NCBI GenBank assembly: GCA_003586115.2 | Contig: QVOM02000101.1 | Location: 25,276,512-25,340,511, forward strand | DNA length: 64,000 nt | From: Salvator merianae | Taxonomy: Eukaryota; Chordata; Lepidosauria; Squamata; Teiidae | Direction: 5' to 3' | Shown here: positions 48,709 to 61,875 of the stretch, one piece after another | Layout: each line of letters begins with the position of its first letter | Position numbering within the stretch: position 1 is the stretch's first letter | Made by a program: the position numbers and the translations under genes | Notes under the pieces: model-generated | The model's database searches: none | What the model was told of the DNA's origin: nothing | What the model saw: only the letters and a program-made list of their open reading frames with translations

Positions 48709-51327
48709 TGCATTTATTGAGTGGAAATGTTGTTGGAAAAGTGGAGTAGATAGGATAAAGCTGACTAAACAACTGTCTTTTCATTGGAAACTCTTTATAA
48801 TACTTCTCTATGCTCATCCAGGAAGCACTAAAATTATGCATCTTTGGGTCCCAACTGCAGCTCTCTGGTAAAATATGAAAAGCTACTAAATTGCTGAGCA
48901 CTTTTATACATGCATTTCATGAAAAGGAAGCTCTCTTCTGGAAGTATCAAAGGATAATGGAGTACAGCAAGGCTGTGCCTGAATTTTAAGAGGAGGATAA
49001 GTGGGCCTTTTGACTTCCCTTTTACATTTTGACTTAATCTTTGTGAAGATTCATTTTCAGACATACCTTATATCTTTCCTCACCCCTATCTAAAATGTGT
49101 CATCAACCCTGACATCATTGGTATTTAATCTCAGGTGTATTAGCACATGCTTCACAGTTAGGGTTGATGAAGAAGCTCTCTGGATACGTTTGGGCAATCT
49201 TGTTAATTATTACTGTATGCATTTCACTTTGAAATTTGTTTACTGCTCAGTATTGCTGAACTGAATGTTCTTTTTGAGGGAACTTTTGACTTTTTAAGCT
49301 GCTTGGGATCAAGTGTGAAAATAAATGGGAAAGGGTAAAATTCACATGTTTTGTGCTTCTTAAGCAGTAAATGACCCCTCCTTCAGCTTTATAAAAATAC
49401 AATCCTGTTGTTGTCTGTGGAGGCAGCTATAGCAGTATTTCCTTCTCTTAGTCTGTACTTTCAGTCAGAGTTTTCTTTACTTCAAAGAACTATTAGCTAC
49501 AATATTGTTAACTTTGTAAAAAATATGGGAGGGGCTTCTGGAGGACCCTCCACTTGACAAATATTGGAAGTTTTGGGGAAAAAAATAAAATCAAGAAATA
49601 AATGAACACACGGAATCTGCCATTGGTGTCAACATGGAGGCATAGGAAACTCCCAAATTTTCAGAATTTTGCAAGTTCATGGACAAAAATGCCTTCCCAC
49701 ATCCTCACTTGTGAGTGAGGTGGCTACAACATAATTTATTTGATTTAATACAATATAAGTCATCATCATAATGTATTTGCTCAATAATTACATCAGAAGC
49801 TGCATAGAAAGCACTATTCTGCTATATGTTAAAACAGGTTAAAAGCTGTTCTGGAAACTGATTTTTTTTTTTCAGTTTGCTCAGGTTTTTGCACATTTTG
49901 AGACTGGAAAAAATAATGTGAACAAAGACAAAAAACTGCTTCTGAATGAAAACTCTCTGTTTTACTTTTTTAATGTTCTTATACTATCATCCATAAGTTT
50001 TGCTTCTTTGTCTTGCTCTTAGATGGGAACAGTCCTAACTGGATATTAATTCTTCCTTTCTTTTTCTTCCTTCCCCTAAAGGAACCCATGGAGTGTTGTG
50101 TGTTCCAGTAAAGAGATAGTTCCATGATTTGCTAAAAACTTTAAAGGAACAGTCATCAGGCATCCACACAAATCTCCTGGAGAAACGATATATAAATTAA
50201 TATACACGGTAAAACTGCATGCATAATATATCACACATCATCATGCACTGCCATACAACATCATGGGAAGCCAAATTGATTTAAAGTGGAAACCCCAAAG
50301 AGAGAGACAACAAAAGGATAAATATTAAAACATTTGGCAAATAATCTCCCAGTTATTCAGGGAGAAATATGAGGCAATGGTTGATGAGGTAGATTGAAGC
50401 AGAATCCAAGGTATTCTCAGTCTTCTAGTAAAAACAGATGATGCTACTTACTAAATCACTTCTATTTTCTTCTGTAAGATATGGATCCAGTAAAGAAGAG
50501 TCATGGGAGGCACTACTGGAAAAGATTTATAATGGGTGACCCTAAGGAAATGGATTTAATTTAAGTAGATATGAATTATCTTTAGTGGAGAGAATTTTCT
50601 GTCTTGCATTTTTAGAAATGTGATGAAGTTCATAACCATGACATCCCACAATTTCATGTACCAAAGTTGAATAGACAATTTCTTGCAGTCCTTCCAGCTC
50701 TGCACTATTTTATTCTTTGTAATACTCAATAACTGAAAAAAAACCCAAGTTTAGATAATTGTTGTGCTAGTTCCCTTTTCCCAATGAAATAAACATAAAG
50801 AGTCACCAGAAATTCTATCCTGATTGAAATAGGGCTCTATGTTTTTATTTGTCTCTTCCCCAAATTTCTGCATAAGAGGACGGGACCACCAGCGATGTAA
50901 GTGTGTTCCTTTCTGTTGCATCCATGCCAGCAGAAAAGGAAAGTCTCTGACTCATGATTGAAGCATGAGAGCTGAGCAGGAATCCTGTATCATTTATGTC
51001 TGCCCTTCGGCATGTTTTCTCTGATTTCAGCTACATTTGGTAGTTGGAGCCTGGCATTTACAGTCTTATCCCAGTCCTCTTCCGCAATTTTCATTTAAAG
51101 TTCTTGATCCTGTTTGAATGTCTTAGGCTCTGGATTGGTCTTTTGCAGAATAAACCTATAAATCATACCTATTTCTCCAGCCTTTGAACTTTGATCAAGC
51201 ATAGATACTAAATCAGTTAAAGGAAAATTAGTCAGCACCGTAATATCCTGCCTGTGTATATATCATGAAATTGCCCTGGATAGAAGGGAAGAAACACCAT
51301 AATGTTGATACCATTGATTGATTACCT
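48709..51327. other. Mostly unique sequence
   Basis: About 50090-51250 reads like an AT-rich 3'-UTR or LINE-derived tract (several polyadenylation-like AATAAA words) but was not recognised. No gene was found. Confidence 0.35.
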
Positions 51328-51519
51328 GTAACAAGTGGTGACTTGTAAGTTCATAACTTTAAGCACAGGTGATCACAGTCATGGACAAGGCAATCGCTGG
51401 CCATGGAAGCAGGCACTTTTCCTCAGTGAACCCATGCAGGACCTGCTCAGGTGGTGGCACATGTTTTTGTGGCTAGTGATCACCCGTGCTTAAAGCTACA
51501 ACCTGGCATTACTCGTAAC
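51328..51519. mobile_element. Palindromic MITE-like element ('CTTTAAGC' family)
   Basis: The left arm (GTAACAAGTGG, 'cataactttaagcacaggtgatcac') pairs with the right arm ('gtgatcacccgtgcttaaagct', CATTACTCGTAAC). Arms of about 48 bases are separated by about 95 bases. The CTTTAAGC core and orientation match 1101-1288. Confidence 0.65.
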
Positions 51520-51605
51520 TGAACTGGATTCTCATTCTGATCATAGTAGTGCTTCAGCTTTTATTTTTGACTATGCCATAAATGCTTGGTTTTGAGCATT
51601 TATAT

Positions 51606-51606
<1 letters not shown>

Positions 51607-51647
<41 letters not shown>
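51607..51647. repeat. (GATA)n microsatellite
   Basis: About ten GATA units following a TATA tract. Confidence 0.96.
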
Positions 51648-51648
<1 letters not shown>

Positions 51649-51778
51649 TAGATGTGGTGTATGTAGGTGCATCCTCAGTTATTCCTGAAGGAACTGAGCA
51701 CAAAGACACATTTATTTATTTAAAATATTTATAGACTGATTCCCATTAAAATATAATCCCAAAGTGGTTTAAAGACAC

Positions 51779-51824
<46 letters not shown>
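51779..51824. repeat. (AAT)n microsatellite
   Basis: About 15 perfect AAT units. Confidence 0.96.
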
Positions 51825-51825
<1 letters not shown>

Positions 51826-52443
51826 TCATAATAATATCATAATATGAATCATGATTAAACTCAGGGATGAGGAAAACAAACATTTACTCTAGAAAGGCAC
51901 CTAGTATTTATTTATTTATTTTAAAAATGATTTCTTATCTGCAGTCTCATGTACTGTAACTAGAATAATGAATATATTCTGGTCAAAGCAAGTATTCATT
52001 AAAAACAACAAAATTCTCTTTTGAGTGAGCTCTCTCTCTTTTTGTAAAATATTTCAGGGATCCAGTCTCTAACAGGTCACACTGCTGATACAGTACCTTC
52101 CTTGCATTCTTCTGTTTTCTGACTCAGAACTTACACATGATAGATAGCATGACTGGGCCTCTCTGAAGTTGCAGCTTAAAGATTTGGAGGATACCAGGTC
52201 AGTAAAGGCTGCTTGAGAACATTGCAGGACATTAAAAGAGCTGTTAGATCCAGTAACCTTCTACCATTGGGACCACTGCTGCTACAATCTGCCAAGTTTA
52301 CCAAGGACCATCAACAGAAAACAAATTTATCAGAAGGGACTTTGCTAAAGATTCTTCCTACCTGGAGCCAGCCCTGATTCTGAATGCCATTCTGGACCTT
52401 AATGATGGGAAAAGAAATTCATTAATCCTCATGTAGTAAAATT
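51825..52443. other. Unannotated sequence
   Basis: Nothing was recognised. Confidence 0.35.
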
Positions 52444-52644
52444 GAAGAAGAAGAAGAAGAAGAAGGAGAAGGAGAAGGAGAAGGAGAAGGAGAAGGAGAA
52501 GGAGAAGGAGAAGGAGAAGGAGAAGGAGAAGGAGAAGGAGAAGGAGAAGGAGAAGGAGAAGGAGGCTTTACACTTGTGAGATTCGATCTCTGAACATCTG
52601 TAACTGAGATGGAATCTTACAAGTGTAAGGTCTTCTTCTTCTTC
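52444..52644. repeat. Hairpin element flanked by GAA/GGAGAA array and inverted TTC tract
   Basis: GAA units from 52444 turn into GGAGAA hexamers running to about 52563. A hairpin follows: arms GGCTTTACACTTGTGAGATTC (52564-52584) and its imperfect inverse (52611-52630), then a TTC tract to about 52644. The GAA on the left and TTC on the right are themselves inverse, so the whole 200 bp behaves as one inverted-repeat unit whose left arm has expanded. Confidence 0.75.
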
Positions 52645-54610
52645 ATCAACAGAAAACCATTTTTTGAAGATAAGTGTATACTTTTTCTCTCTGTTGGTTG
52701 CTGAAGTTTAATAATTCAAGAAAATAGTCTGCAACTAACCCAGGGAAAATCTATTAACCTTTGCTAATCCACAATCTTTAATTTAGATGCAAATATATTT
52801 TATTCTGTGGAGAAAATGTAGGGTCAGTGAAGAATTAACTTGCTCTGAAAGAGCTACCATGAATATGACTTTTTTTTTTAAAAAAAATGGAGGCTTCAAA
52901 AAAATCTGACCTTGTGGAGCCATCAAGTCAAAGAAGAAATAAGCACTTGGCTCAAAACATTTTTTTTAATTGTCAATCAAAATAGTAAGGTGTTTGACTT
53001 CTAAATGAACCCAGATCAACAAAATAAGCAATAGATAGCTTGCAAGAATTTTCAAATAAGCATTAAAATACTGAAAGAAATGCTGTCAAAATGTTACATT
53101 AACCATTATTGAGGTACGTGTTTACCCCAGAGGCTCCCCCTTGAGGACAAACCATTAATCCATGTAGTGTCTGCTGTACTTGTAGGGTGATTCCTGACAA
53201 TGTCTTAAATTTACAGGACTGCATAATTGAATACCTTATAATAATCATATTGCCAGATGGAGTGGGTTAACAATCTATCTCTCCTGTGCATATGAGTATT
53301 AAGTAAACAACAATAATTCAGGACTCATATTGATATTGCCAGTTTGCTTAAGTAAAAACTACTGTGGAGAAACATGATAAAACTTCACACTTGGAACTCT
53401 TTATAACCATGCAGATAGACATTTGTTGTAAAATTAACATCAAACAGAAAAACAGTGTCTTAAAATATAGCTTAAAGTAACATGCAGACCACATGTTTTA
53501 TCCTGCTGCTTATAAGCTCAGTTAATTAACAGCAGGAATCCTTTAACAGATTGAGAAGTGGAAAATAATTGATGTTAAACACAAACTTTGTAGTTTGGGG
53601 AGGATCAGGACAATGAAATGCTGAAGATCCAGACCATGAAAACATTTTGCAGATTCCTAACTCAAATTTCTAAAACAATTCAGGTGCATTGCAAACGTAT
53701 GAAGTTTGTGTTTCAAATAGTTGCACAAAGTAGACATTGTCAGAGTAGGCACTACAATGTAGAAAATAAATATTTGTATGCAATCTATTTTTGTTTTTGA
53801 AACAAAAGTCCACAGTTTGTATGGTTTCTCAGATACATAGAAAATAATGTAAAATCAATGCTATGGAATACAAGGACTTTCTTTGTTTAATGCCAACCAC
53901 AGCAGATAGGTAGAGATCATGGGCTTCTGCTGAATTCTAACAATGCGTAACTTCAAAAATACATGACACAGAACAGCCTGCATTAGACAATATGACTTCA
54001 GTCTTCTGACTTATTTAGCAGAGTGCCGCATTTTCTGGATTAATGGATTTTTCCCATTTTTGAGTACTTTTACCTAACTGCTCTTTGTAGTTTCCATTTT
54101 AAGCTTTCTTTCTTAAAATGAGACTAACTTAGGCTGCATACAAATTATGACAGCACCAAGCACTTCAACTACAGAACCACTTGCTCCTGCTTTGGGGCTG
54201 GGGCATGCCTTACCCCTTCCATCTCTTCAGAGTCAGGGTTCCCAGCTTTGAAGAGAGGGAATCCCAACATGTAGGAAATGGCCTTGGAGGTGGGCCATTT
54301 TAGGGGCATCACCTGCACAGAGTGGGCAAGGAACATGACTCATGCATCTATTGTGTGTCTATTCAATGACCATACTAGCATTTGAGGATGCAGGCACCCA
54401 TAGATTTCATATCCTGCACTGCAGGAAGGGTGGTGTGGATGACATTGGCCAACCCTCAAGCATCCTCAGGGGAGCCCTGGGCATGGGTCCACTATGCCCA
54501 GGTGCCTCCACTGAATACCTTAGTGATTTCCATTGTGGTACTTAGTAGAGCCAATCAAAGCAGATGCCAAACTGATCTAAGGTTAACTCTAGTCAAGTAC
54601 CAGTGAGCAT
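52645..54610. other. Mostly unique sequence; 53030-53560 possible conserved non-coding stretch
   Basis: No gene was recognised. About 53030-53560 is a repeat-free AT-rich stretch with multiple TTAATTA, AATAATTC and ACAATAATTC words. Inference only. Confidence 0.4.
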
Positions 54611-55112
54611 TAGGGATGTGCCAAACTGCAGTCCATTGAAGCACAAACTGCATTTAGAGGCCTGGGACTGTCAGGTGCATTACTTGACAACTCCAGGCTC
54701 GCCTCAGCTCCTTTGTGTGACTCACAAGTAAATGAGAGTCATCCAAATGGTTTGGGAACTCACCCATTTTCTGAAGCATGGCCACTGCCATTATAGACTT
54801 CTCTGTGGGCAGGACTATATTGTGCATTGTTATGTTTCGTCATGCAATGTCATTGCATATGCACAAAGGACCTCAACATATGTCTGCCCCTGCACGTGTG
54901 CAACAATATGTGACAGTATGTTTCACAGAGGACTATAATGACAGCAGCTGCACTTTGAAACATTGGTGAGTCCACTGCACCATTTGGATGCAACTCACCT
55001 ACTCATGAGTCACATAAAAGTATCAAGAAAATCTGTGGCTGACTGCACCTGGCAGTCCTGGGCCTCTAAATGCAGTTTGTGCTTCGACAAACTTCAGTTT
55101 GACACATCCCTA
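54611..55112. mobile_element. hAT-type MITE with long TIRs
   Basis: TIRs of at least 63 bases: 54611-54675 (TAGGGATGTGCCAAACTG, then AAGCACAAACTGCATTTAGAG) pair with 55048-55112. The flanks are GTGAGCAT and GAGAGAAT, which match at 6 of 8 positions and look like a worn 8-bp TSD. 502 bp, no coding capacity. Confidence 0.8.
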
Positions 55113-55120
55113 GAGAGAAT

Positions 55121-56569
55121 TCCTAGTCCATTTTAAATGTTTCCATTCTCCTTCATCATCTTTGACATGCAAGATGACCATTGAAACAGATATACTGTTT
55201 CTGATCTCTTTTTTTTTTTTTTTGCCTCATTCTTTCCTCACTTCAGACCATGTCTTTGATTTTGAATAATGAGCAGTCAGAAAGAAACTTCTACCCTTTC
55301 TTTTTCCAAACATAAGTTTTCTGTTTTATTTTTCAAAGATGTTCAAAGATTTTTGAAACCAGATATCATGTTAATTGTAATATTCTTGCTTTAAAAAGTT
55401 GACACTACTTTGCCTTCTAGTGAGGCATTTATGTTTTCCGAGGCCTAAGTGTATAGTTCTTTCCTGCTAAAAAAGCACATGTGTTTAAAAAATGCATTAG
55501 CTCAATTACAAGTTGAGAGAGCACCTTGGTTTCCATAGCAGCTCTAGACGCAAATCTCAGCAGTATTGGATGTGGCAAATCTAGCGTGGAAGTCCCCTAG
55601 GACAATTATCCCATAGGTCCTCAGTACAAGTCTGAGACTATCTCTATCAGTAAAAGGAGGATGCAGCTGAGCATCTGCAGAATTCACATTCTGTCCCAGG
55701 TACTCTATCTAAGACACAAGCAATCCAACATTAACTAATTCAGACTGAAGAATTAGAATATGACAACCCTATCTAGAAATAAATGCCACTGAATTAAATT
55801 ACACTAGCGTCTGACAAGATACGCATAAATTTTCTTGTATAAATATTTAGGTATTTATTTCAAAGCATGTACATTTAATAGTTCTAAATATATGTGAATT
55901 CATAAATTGAAAAATTCTAAGTCATTGATGTGCATGAGAAACTGGAATTCATGGGGAAAATATCTCAGTATTTCTACACCCTCAACTGAAAATACAAAGA
56001 TACTGTGGTCCTTGTTTGAAGCAGTAGAGCAGGGGAAACAGCAGCAAACAAGTTCATTTATAAAGGTGGGAGGAGCTAAGGAAAGATAAAATGAAGTGAG
56101 AAGGACCACATTGGAAATATAAATGTCAGAAGTGTCCCAGCAGATTTTGTGCTGTTCCCTGCACCCTCCAAATTATGGTGTTGTATGGGAGGAGTGCTCG
56201 GACACACCTGAGGTCACACTTCCACTTACAAATCTGGGGCACCCTAGTAATTTCAAGGAGGCACATAAAACCAACTCCTCTCCATCTTTGGCAGCTGGAG
56301 GCAACTTACAACAATCACACTGGCCCCTTTGCTGACAGGATCACCAGTGAAGGCACCTCCTTTTCAGGGTGCTGTTCTGCACCCTCCATGCAAACACTGT
56401 GGAAAATGGTGCCTCCTTGTTGCAAAATACTGCCTCCTTGTTCTATCGCACCTTCCCCACCTGGCCCAAACACAGCCATCTCCACCTGGCTGGGCCTCTC
56501 CGAAACCCCCGGGGAACCCATTTCGGTGGCATGCGTTTCCTTTAGTCCAGTAAATGGAGGCATGCCTTT
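55121..56569. other. Unannotated sequence
   Basis: A T run lies at 55210-55222. The 146-codon plus-strand frame at 56175-56615 lacks any domain. Confidence 0.4.
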
Positions 56570-56798
56570 TGCATGTCTCCGTGTTTCAGATCAGCTCCTG
56601 CTGGTATACTGGTAGATCTTGATATCAAGGTCTACCAGTGATTCAGGTCAAGGCCACATTGATCTAGATCATACTTCATCTTCAGTGGATGAAGCATATC
56701 AGCAGGGCCTCACTGTTCCACACAAACGTGCAGCCTAATGAGGCCCTGAGGACCACAAGGAATTATGTTCTGGAAAAAAGGTAAGTGTAAAAAGCCCC
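56570..56798. mobile_element. Family-C GGGC-element right part
   Basis: The right terminus GGTAAGTGTAAAAAGCCCC ends at 56798. The interior hairpin ACTGGTAGATCTTGATATCA/AGGTCTACCAGT matches that of 11090 and 48540. No left terminus was found. Confidence 0.5.
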
Positions 56799-57022
56799 TT
56801 AGATTAAGTGTAGCCAATCATGCAAGGGAAAGTTTATTTTAAAATATAGGTCTGGAATAAGCAACCATAGTATGCAATAGTATGTACAACTTTAATATGA
56901 GAGGGGACAGCATTTCAGAGGGCAAAAATCACCATAAAAAGGACATTAATGGGTAGCTGTATGGAGATACTCTATTTGTGGTACCTGGAGCAGAACGCTA
57001 TTGGAAATTTTAGTAATCTTAG
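56799..57022. other. Short spacer
   Basis: Nothing was recognised. Confidence 0.35.
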
Positions 57023-57840
57023 GGGCTATTCGCACTTGACGATAGTAAGCATTGAGAATGCTTGCTATACAAGTGTGTTTGCACCGCAAGATGTCTGAAA
57101 TGAATGGGAGCAGGCTTCATCCATTCCCGATTGCTACTATCATTGGTAGACTAAATAGTAGTCTGGAACCTTACCTAAAGCTTATAGTGAGCTTCAGGTA
57201 AGGTTCCATTCTCACTTTGATGTGCCTATTGCACATGCACAATGGGGCAATCAGTCCAGATTGGGACCGCATGATGCTCTAAACAGGCTTGTGATGACCC
57301 AATTGGGCCTGCGATGCCAGATAAGGCCATGTGATGTCCAATCTGGCCTTGTAAGACATGATCAGATATGCACCAGATTGTTGCCACAGCAGTGGCTGGA
57401 TAGTGGCTGGCCACGGCCATGGGGATGGGAAGACCCACACAGTGCACAGATTGCACAGTACACAGGCCGGATTAGGCATCACACAGCCTGATCTGGCATT
57501 GCAAACACGATAGGGGTATCACAGGCCCAACTGGGGCATCACATGAGCCCAGTCGGGCCTGTGCAATCTGGCAGGCCTGACTGAGTGATCGTGTATGCAG
57601 GTGCATGCGTGTGGCACTGCTGCCGGTGGCACTGCTGCACTGCACATGGCACTGCTGTGCTTGCCATGGCCAGCTTCAGGACCTGTTTTCAGCTGCACAG
57701 TACTAAGCTAGCACAGACTAATTAGCATGCATGATGGGCACATTGCACCCAAGATGACCACCACTGTGCAGGTAAGTGCAAAAGGAACTTTACCTGAAAC
57801 TAATTAGTCTGTACGAGTGTAGTAAGTGCAAAAACAGCAT
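57023..57840. mobile_element. GGGC element (family G)
   Basis: Left terminus GGGCTATTCGCACTTGAC; right terminus GTAAGTGCAAAAACAGCAT, diverged in its last bases. Flanking TAG and TAA agree at two of three positions. The interior shares a hairpin of about 12-bp arms (about 57161-57208), 'aagatgaccaccactgtg' and repeated 'ccagatcgggcctg'-type words with 24505-25237. The 76-89-codon frames inside are not genes. Confidence 0.7.
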
Positions 57841-58099
57841 TAAAGTCTGTAGATGAAGAAAATTTTCTTAGTAATTTACTAATGTAGTCAACTTCTGTTC
57901 CTGGAATGTGGTTTGCCATTTGCCCTTCAAAAAACAGAATAGTACAATGAATCAGCCCTGGCCTTAGTTTGTATGCCAGGCCAGCTGCAGTTCACACAAC
58001 AGAACTAGCAGTGTGCGATGCAGGGGAAAGGTTCTCTGAGTTCCAATTTGATCCACAACACTTTAGCCCTTAGAACCTATCTGAAACTCCTGTCATGTA
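57841..58099. other. Short spacer
   Basis: Nothing was recognised. Confidence 0.35.
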
Positions 58100-58279
58100 G
58101 GCCCTTTCTGCACTTGGCTTTATTCTGGACTATATCCCAGAATAGGGACCTGCTATCCACACGCTAGTGCAGATTATAGCAGGCCCCAGGTGGGGCCTCC
58201 CATAGTTCATAGTAACAAGCAGATGGCAGATCCATTTTCCAAGATCTTTTCTGGAATAATGTCAAGTGCAGAAAGGGCT
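58100..58279. mobile_element. Short GGGC element, 3-bp TSD GTA
   Basis: Left terminus GGCCCTTTCTGCACTTGGC; right terminus GTCAAGTGCAGAAAGGGCT. GTA flanks both sides (58097-58099 and 58280-58282). At 180 bp it is the shortest complete copy and shares termini with 10599 and 48239. Confidence 0.8.
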
Positions 58280-58282
58280 GTA

Positions 58283-60136
58283 GTCTAAAGACAGTTGACT
58301 TTCAAGGCTGTAGATGAAAATCCAAGGTTCTTTATTTCCAAAATGATGGAAAATCATGATTGCTTGCTCTATGTATGAAGCAGTGGGAAGGGATCTCTGC
58401 AGACCTGCTACAGCAGGCACTACTTCACACATCATGGATTCTTCCCCATCCATATTCACTGCCATGCAAAGCTGCAGAGTTGAAAAGAATTCACACATAT
58501 GCTAATAACCTTATATCTGGAGATGCCGAGTTCTGAAGTTTGGATTAGGAAATAAGAGCAGACACGCAGAGAGAAATGTAGCCAATCACAGAATGGAAAC
58601 TGTTGCTTTGGCTGTTTAACCAATCACAGAGAGGGAAAGGTGGGCAGACTGTTGGCCAATCAACGGATAGAAGCTAAGGCAGATGTGCTCTGATTTGAAA
58701 ATGAATGAAGGCTGTAGAATGGCAAAATAGGTAACTTTGTAGCCTCGTCTATGAACCTCTTGTGCAGAAAGAACTTTTTTGTGTGTTTGATGTTTGAGTG
58801 CTTTTCCTTAAAGGAAGGAATTGAAAAAGTCCTGTCTGATCACACCCCAAGACTGGGGAAGGGTTGTAATGGTAGAGATCCTATACTCTTCTAAACATAT
58901 GAAAACACAAAATTAAAATAAGAAACTCTGATGACCATCAAAATTGCTAACAAAGAAGTTTGGTTCTGAAATGCAAATACATATGGATGAGCACTTAAAA
59001 GTCTTTGCCTGTCTCAGAATATGTGCAGAAGGAGGCATTTGGTCTGCACTGAGAGTTTTCTGTATTGTACTACCCCAAAACCCCCAAAACAAAACAACAA
59101 CAAAAAAAACACCTGTTAGTGATCCCTTAAGATTGACAGAAATTTCTAGTAGAATAAATAAAATGAAAGGATTATGTTGATTTTCTAGGTGGACAATCTG
59201 GCAAATTGTTCATCTGTTTGGCAGGATTCATGGGAGGAAAAGAGAAGAAGGAATGCATGTTTGCAGTGTAGTATTTATCGTAGATTATTTTACTGTTCAT
59301 TGAAAGGTATCTTCATGTCACTATCTTTTATATATTTTACTTTAAATTCTGCAACGTAATATAAACACAATAAAATTCAGAGACTATAGTGTTATGAATA
59401 AACAAAAATAATCATAAATGAACATAAATATTAAGGTCCTGCTCCTTAATTGAGATTTCCTTCTGGAAAACAGGTAACCTCAAGAAGCAGAAAACAGCCA
59501 TGGTGCGCTTTGCATGGGATGTGAACACGCAGGCTTAAAGCTGGCGGCCACCATTGACTAGCAGCCACCACTATTTTCTACATCCACCAACTTCTGCTCT
59601 CCCCCCCCCCCCACTGCCTTAAGCAGGCTGTAGAGCTACACTTTGGCTATCTAATTTTTGTGCCAGTAATTCAAGGCAAAGCTCTGTGCACAGGTGCACA
59701 CTGGTTGCCCTATTACTGGCCTTTGAATGGCTAAAGTGCCATAAATGATTGGTTCTCTTCAAAAAGGAGAGAATGAAGCAACACTTTCTCACTCATACCT
59801 ATGTCTGACCTCTGTAAATCCACAGTCCTACACTGGAAGAAGCAACACTTTTAGAATGCTGGAAAAAAAGAAAAAGATTCATTTGGAAATGCTGCACTTT
59901 TGACAGACATACATTTTAGTATGTGATTTTGCAACAGCTGAATCTGATTTCATGCAGTGACCCGTTAAAAGTACCATCCATCCAATCATTCACAGAAGAA
60001 AAAAAGGGAAAGAAAAAAATCATCATGATATACAATTTCCTATATTGATGTTCATCTCAATATTTTCTATATATTTTTGAGAAGATAGGGCAAAAGAGAA
60101 AAAGTAAGCATCTTCTGCTGGCATTGTTAAAACTTA
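58283..60136. other. Mostly unique sequence
   Basis: About 59490-59590 contains one arm of the CTTTAAGC palindrome family (GTTCACATCCCATGC and CAGCTTTAAGCC on the minus strand). A run of 13 C lies at 59600-59612. No gene was recognised. Confidence 0.4.
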
Positions 60137-60216
60137 TTCATAGAAACATAGAAACATAGAGTTGGAAGGGACCTCCTGGATCATCAAGTCCAACCCCCTG
60201 CTCAATGCAGGATTAC
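60137..60216 (-). other. CR1 3' UTR and terminal repeat
   Basis: Minus strand: GGGGGTTGGACTTGATGATC, AGGAGGTCCCTTCCAACTC and then TATGTTTC units. The region just before the short repeats is the most conserved non-coding part of CR1 and is thought to be recognised by the element's own reverse transcriptase. Confidence 0.9.
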
Positions 60217-60864
60217 CTAAACAATCCCCGATAAATGGCCATCCAGTCTCCGCTTGAAGACCTCCATCGAAGGGGAACTCACCACCTCCTGCGGCAACCT
60301 ATTCCACTGGTTGATCGTCCTTACTGTCATAAATTTTTTTCTAACATCTAATCTGAATCTTTTCCCCTGCAGTTTCATCCCGTTGCTTCTAGTCCTTCCT
60401 TGTGCAAGTGAGAACAGGTCTGATCCGTCTGCACCATGACAGCCCTTTAGGTATTTGTATACAGCTATCATGTCCCCTCTCAGTCTTCTTTTTTGTAGGC
60501 TAAACATTCCTAGTTCCTTTAACCGTTCCTCATAGGACATGGTCTGTAGACCATTCACCATCTTGGTAGCTCTCCTTTGAACCTGCTCCAGTTTGTCAGT
60601 GTCTTTTTTAAACTGGGGTGCCCAGAACTGGACACAGTACTCCAGATGAGGTCTGACCAAGGCAGAGTAGAGAGGGATAATAACTTCACATGATCTGGAC
60701 TCTATGCTTCTCTTAATACACCCCAGGATTGTGTTTGCCTTTTTTGCAGCTGCTTCGCACTGTTGACTCATGTTCAATCTATGATCTACTAGGACACCCA
60801 GGTCCTTTTCACATGTGCCGCTGCTCAGCCGGATTCCTCCCATTCTATATGTGTTTTTTTTCAT
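60217..60864 (-). pseudogene. CR1 ORF2, C-terminal domain
   Basis: Begins in the frame entered after the T-run shift. Contains LGVLVDHRLNMSQQC, LGCIKRSI, LYSALVRPHLEYCVQFW, QVQRRATKMV, YEERLKELGMFSLQKRRLRGDM and VRTINQWNRLPQEVV, the conserved tail of CR1/Jockey-type ORF2 proteins. It ends with a TAA-type stop near 60217 followed by the 3' UTR. No internal lesion. Confidence 0.92.
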
Positions 60865-61875
60865 TTTTCATGCCCAGATGTAGCACCTTGCATTTTTCCT
60901 TGTTAAATACCATTCTATTAGTTGCAGCCCATTGTTCAAGTTTTTCTAAATCTTTTTGAATCCTCTCTCTCTCTTCTCTAGTGTTAGCAACCCCCCCTAG
61001 CTTTGTGTCATCAGCAAATTTGATCAGTTTCCCCTCAACTCCCTCATCCAGATCATTTATAAAAATGTTAAACATAACTGGGCCCAGCACAGAGCCTTGG
61101 GGTACACCGCTTGAGACTTTCTTCCAGTTGGATGTGCAGCCATTTATAACCACTCTTTGAGTACGATCACTAAGCCAGTTATGAACCCACCTAACAGTTA
61201 CCTTGTCAATCCCATATTTGATCATTTTTTCAATGAGGATGGTATGAGATACTTTGTCAAAAGCTTTGCTGAAGTCAAGATATACTATGTCTACGGCATT
61301 TCCCTGATCAACCCATTCAGTGATTTTGTCATAGAATGAAATTAGATTAGTCTGACATGACTTGTTTGTTACAAACCCATGTTGACTACGGTTAATGACT
61401 GAATTCCTGTCCAAATGCTGGCATACATGTTGTTTAATACTTTGTTCAAAAATCTTTCCTGGTATTGAAGTCAGGCTAACAGGCCTGTAGTTCCCTGGGT
61501 CCGCCTTCTTCCCTTTTTTGAAGATAGGGACAACGTTTGCCCTTCTTCAATCATCTGGGACTTCTCCTGTTCTCCATGAATTTTCAAAGATTACAGCAAG
61601 TGGTTCAGCAATAACCCCTGCTAATTCCTTCAGTACCCTAGGATGTAATCCATCTGGACCTGGAGACTTAAATTCATTTAAATTAGCTAAGTATTCCCTT
61701 ACCCTCTCTGTTTCGATTATGTGCTTTGATTCTCTTGTTCCTTCACTAGCACAATGAAGGTCAGTCGCTGTTACGCTATCTTTCTTAGAGAAAACAGATA
61801 CAAAATAGAAGTTCAGAAGCTCAGCCTTCTCAATATCATTTTTTATCAATTCACCATTTTCGCTCTGTAAACATC
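60845..61875 (-). pseudogene. CR1 ORF2, reverse-transcriptase core
   Basis: Starts in frame with LNFYFVSVF and FKSPGPDGLHPRVLKEL. A TGA at 61547-61549 interrupts at VPDD-stop-RRANVV, where related proteins have Trp; the same frame continues with NVVPIFKKG, NYRPVSL and, after a HGFVTN block, YLDFSKAFD (motif A), GVPQGSVLGP (motif B) and FADDTKL (motif C with the catalytic Asp pair). It ends at 60845 because of a shift in or near the 8-T run 60854-60861. All RT motifs are present and catalytic residues are unchanged. Confidence 0.92.
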
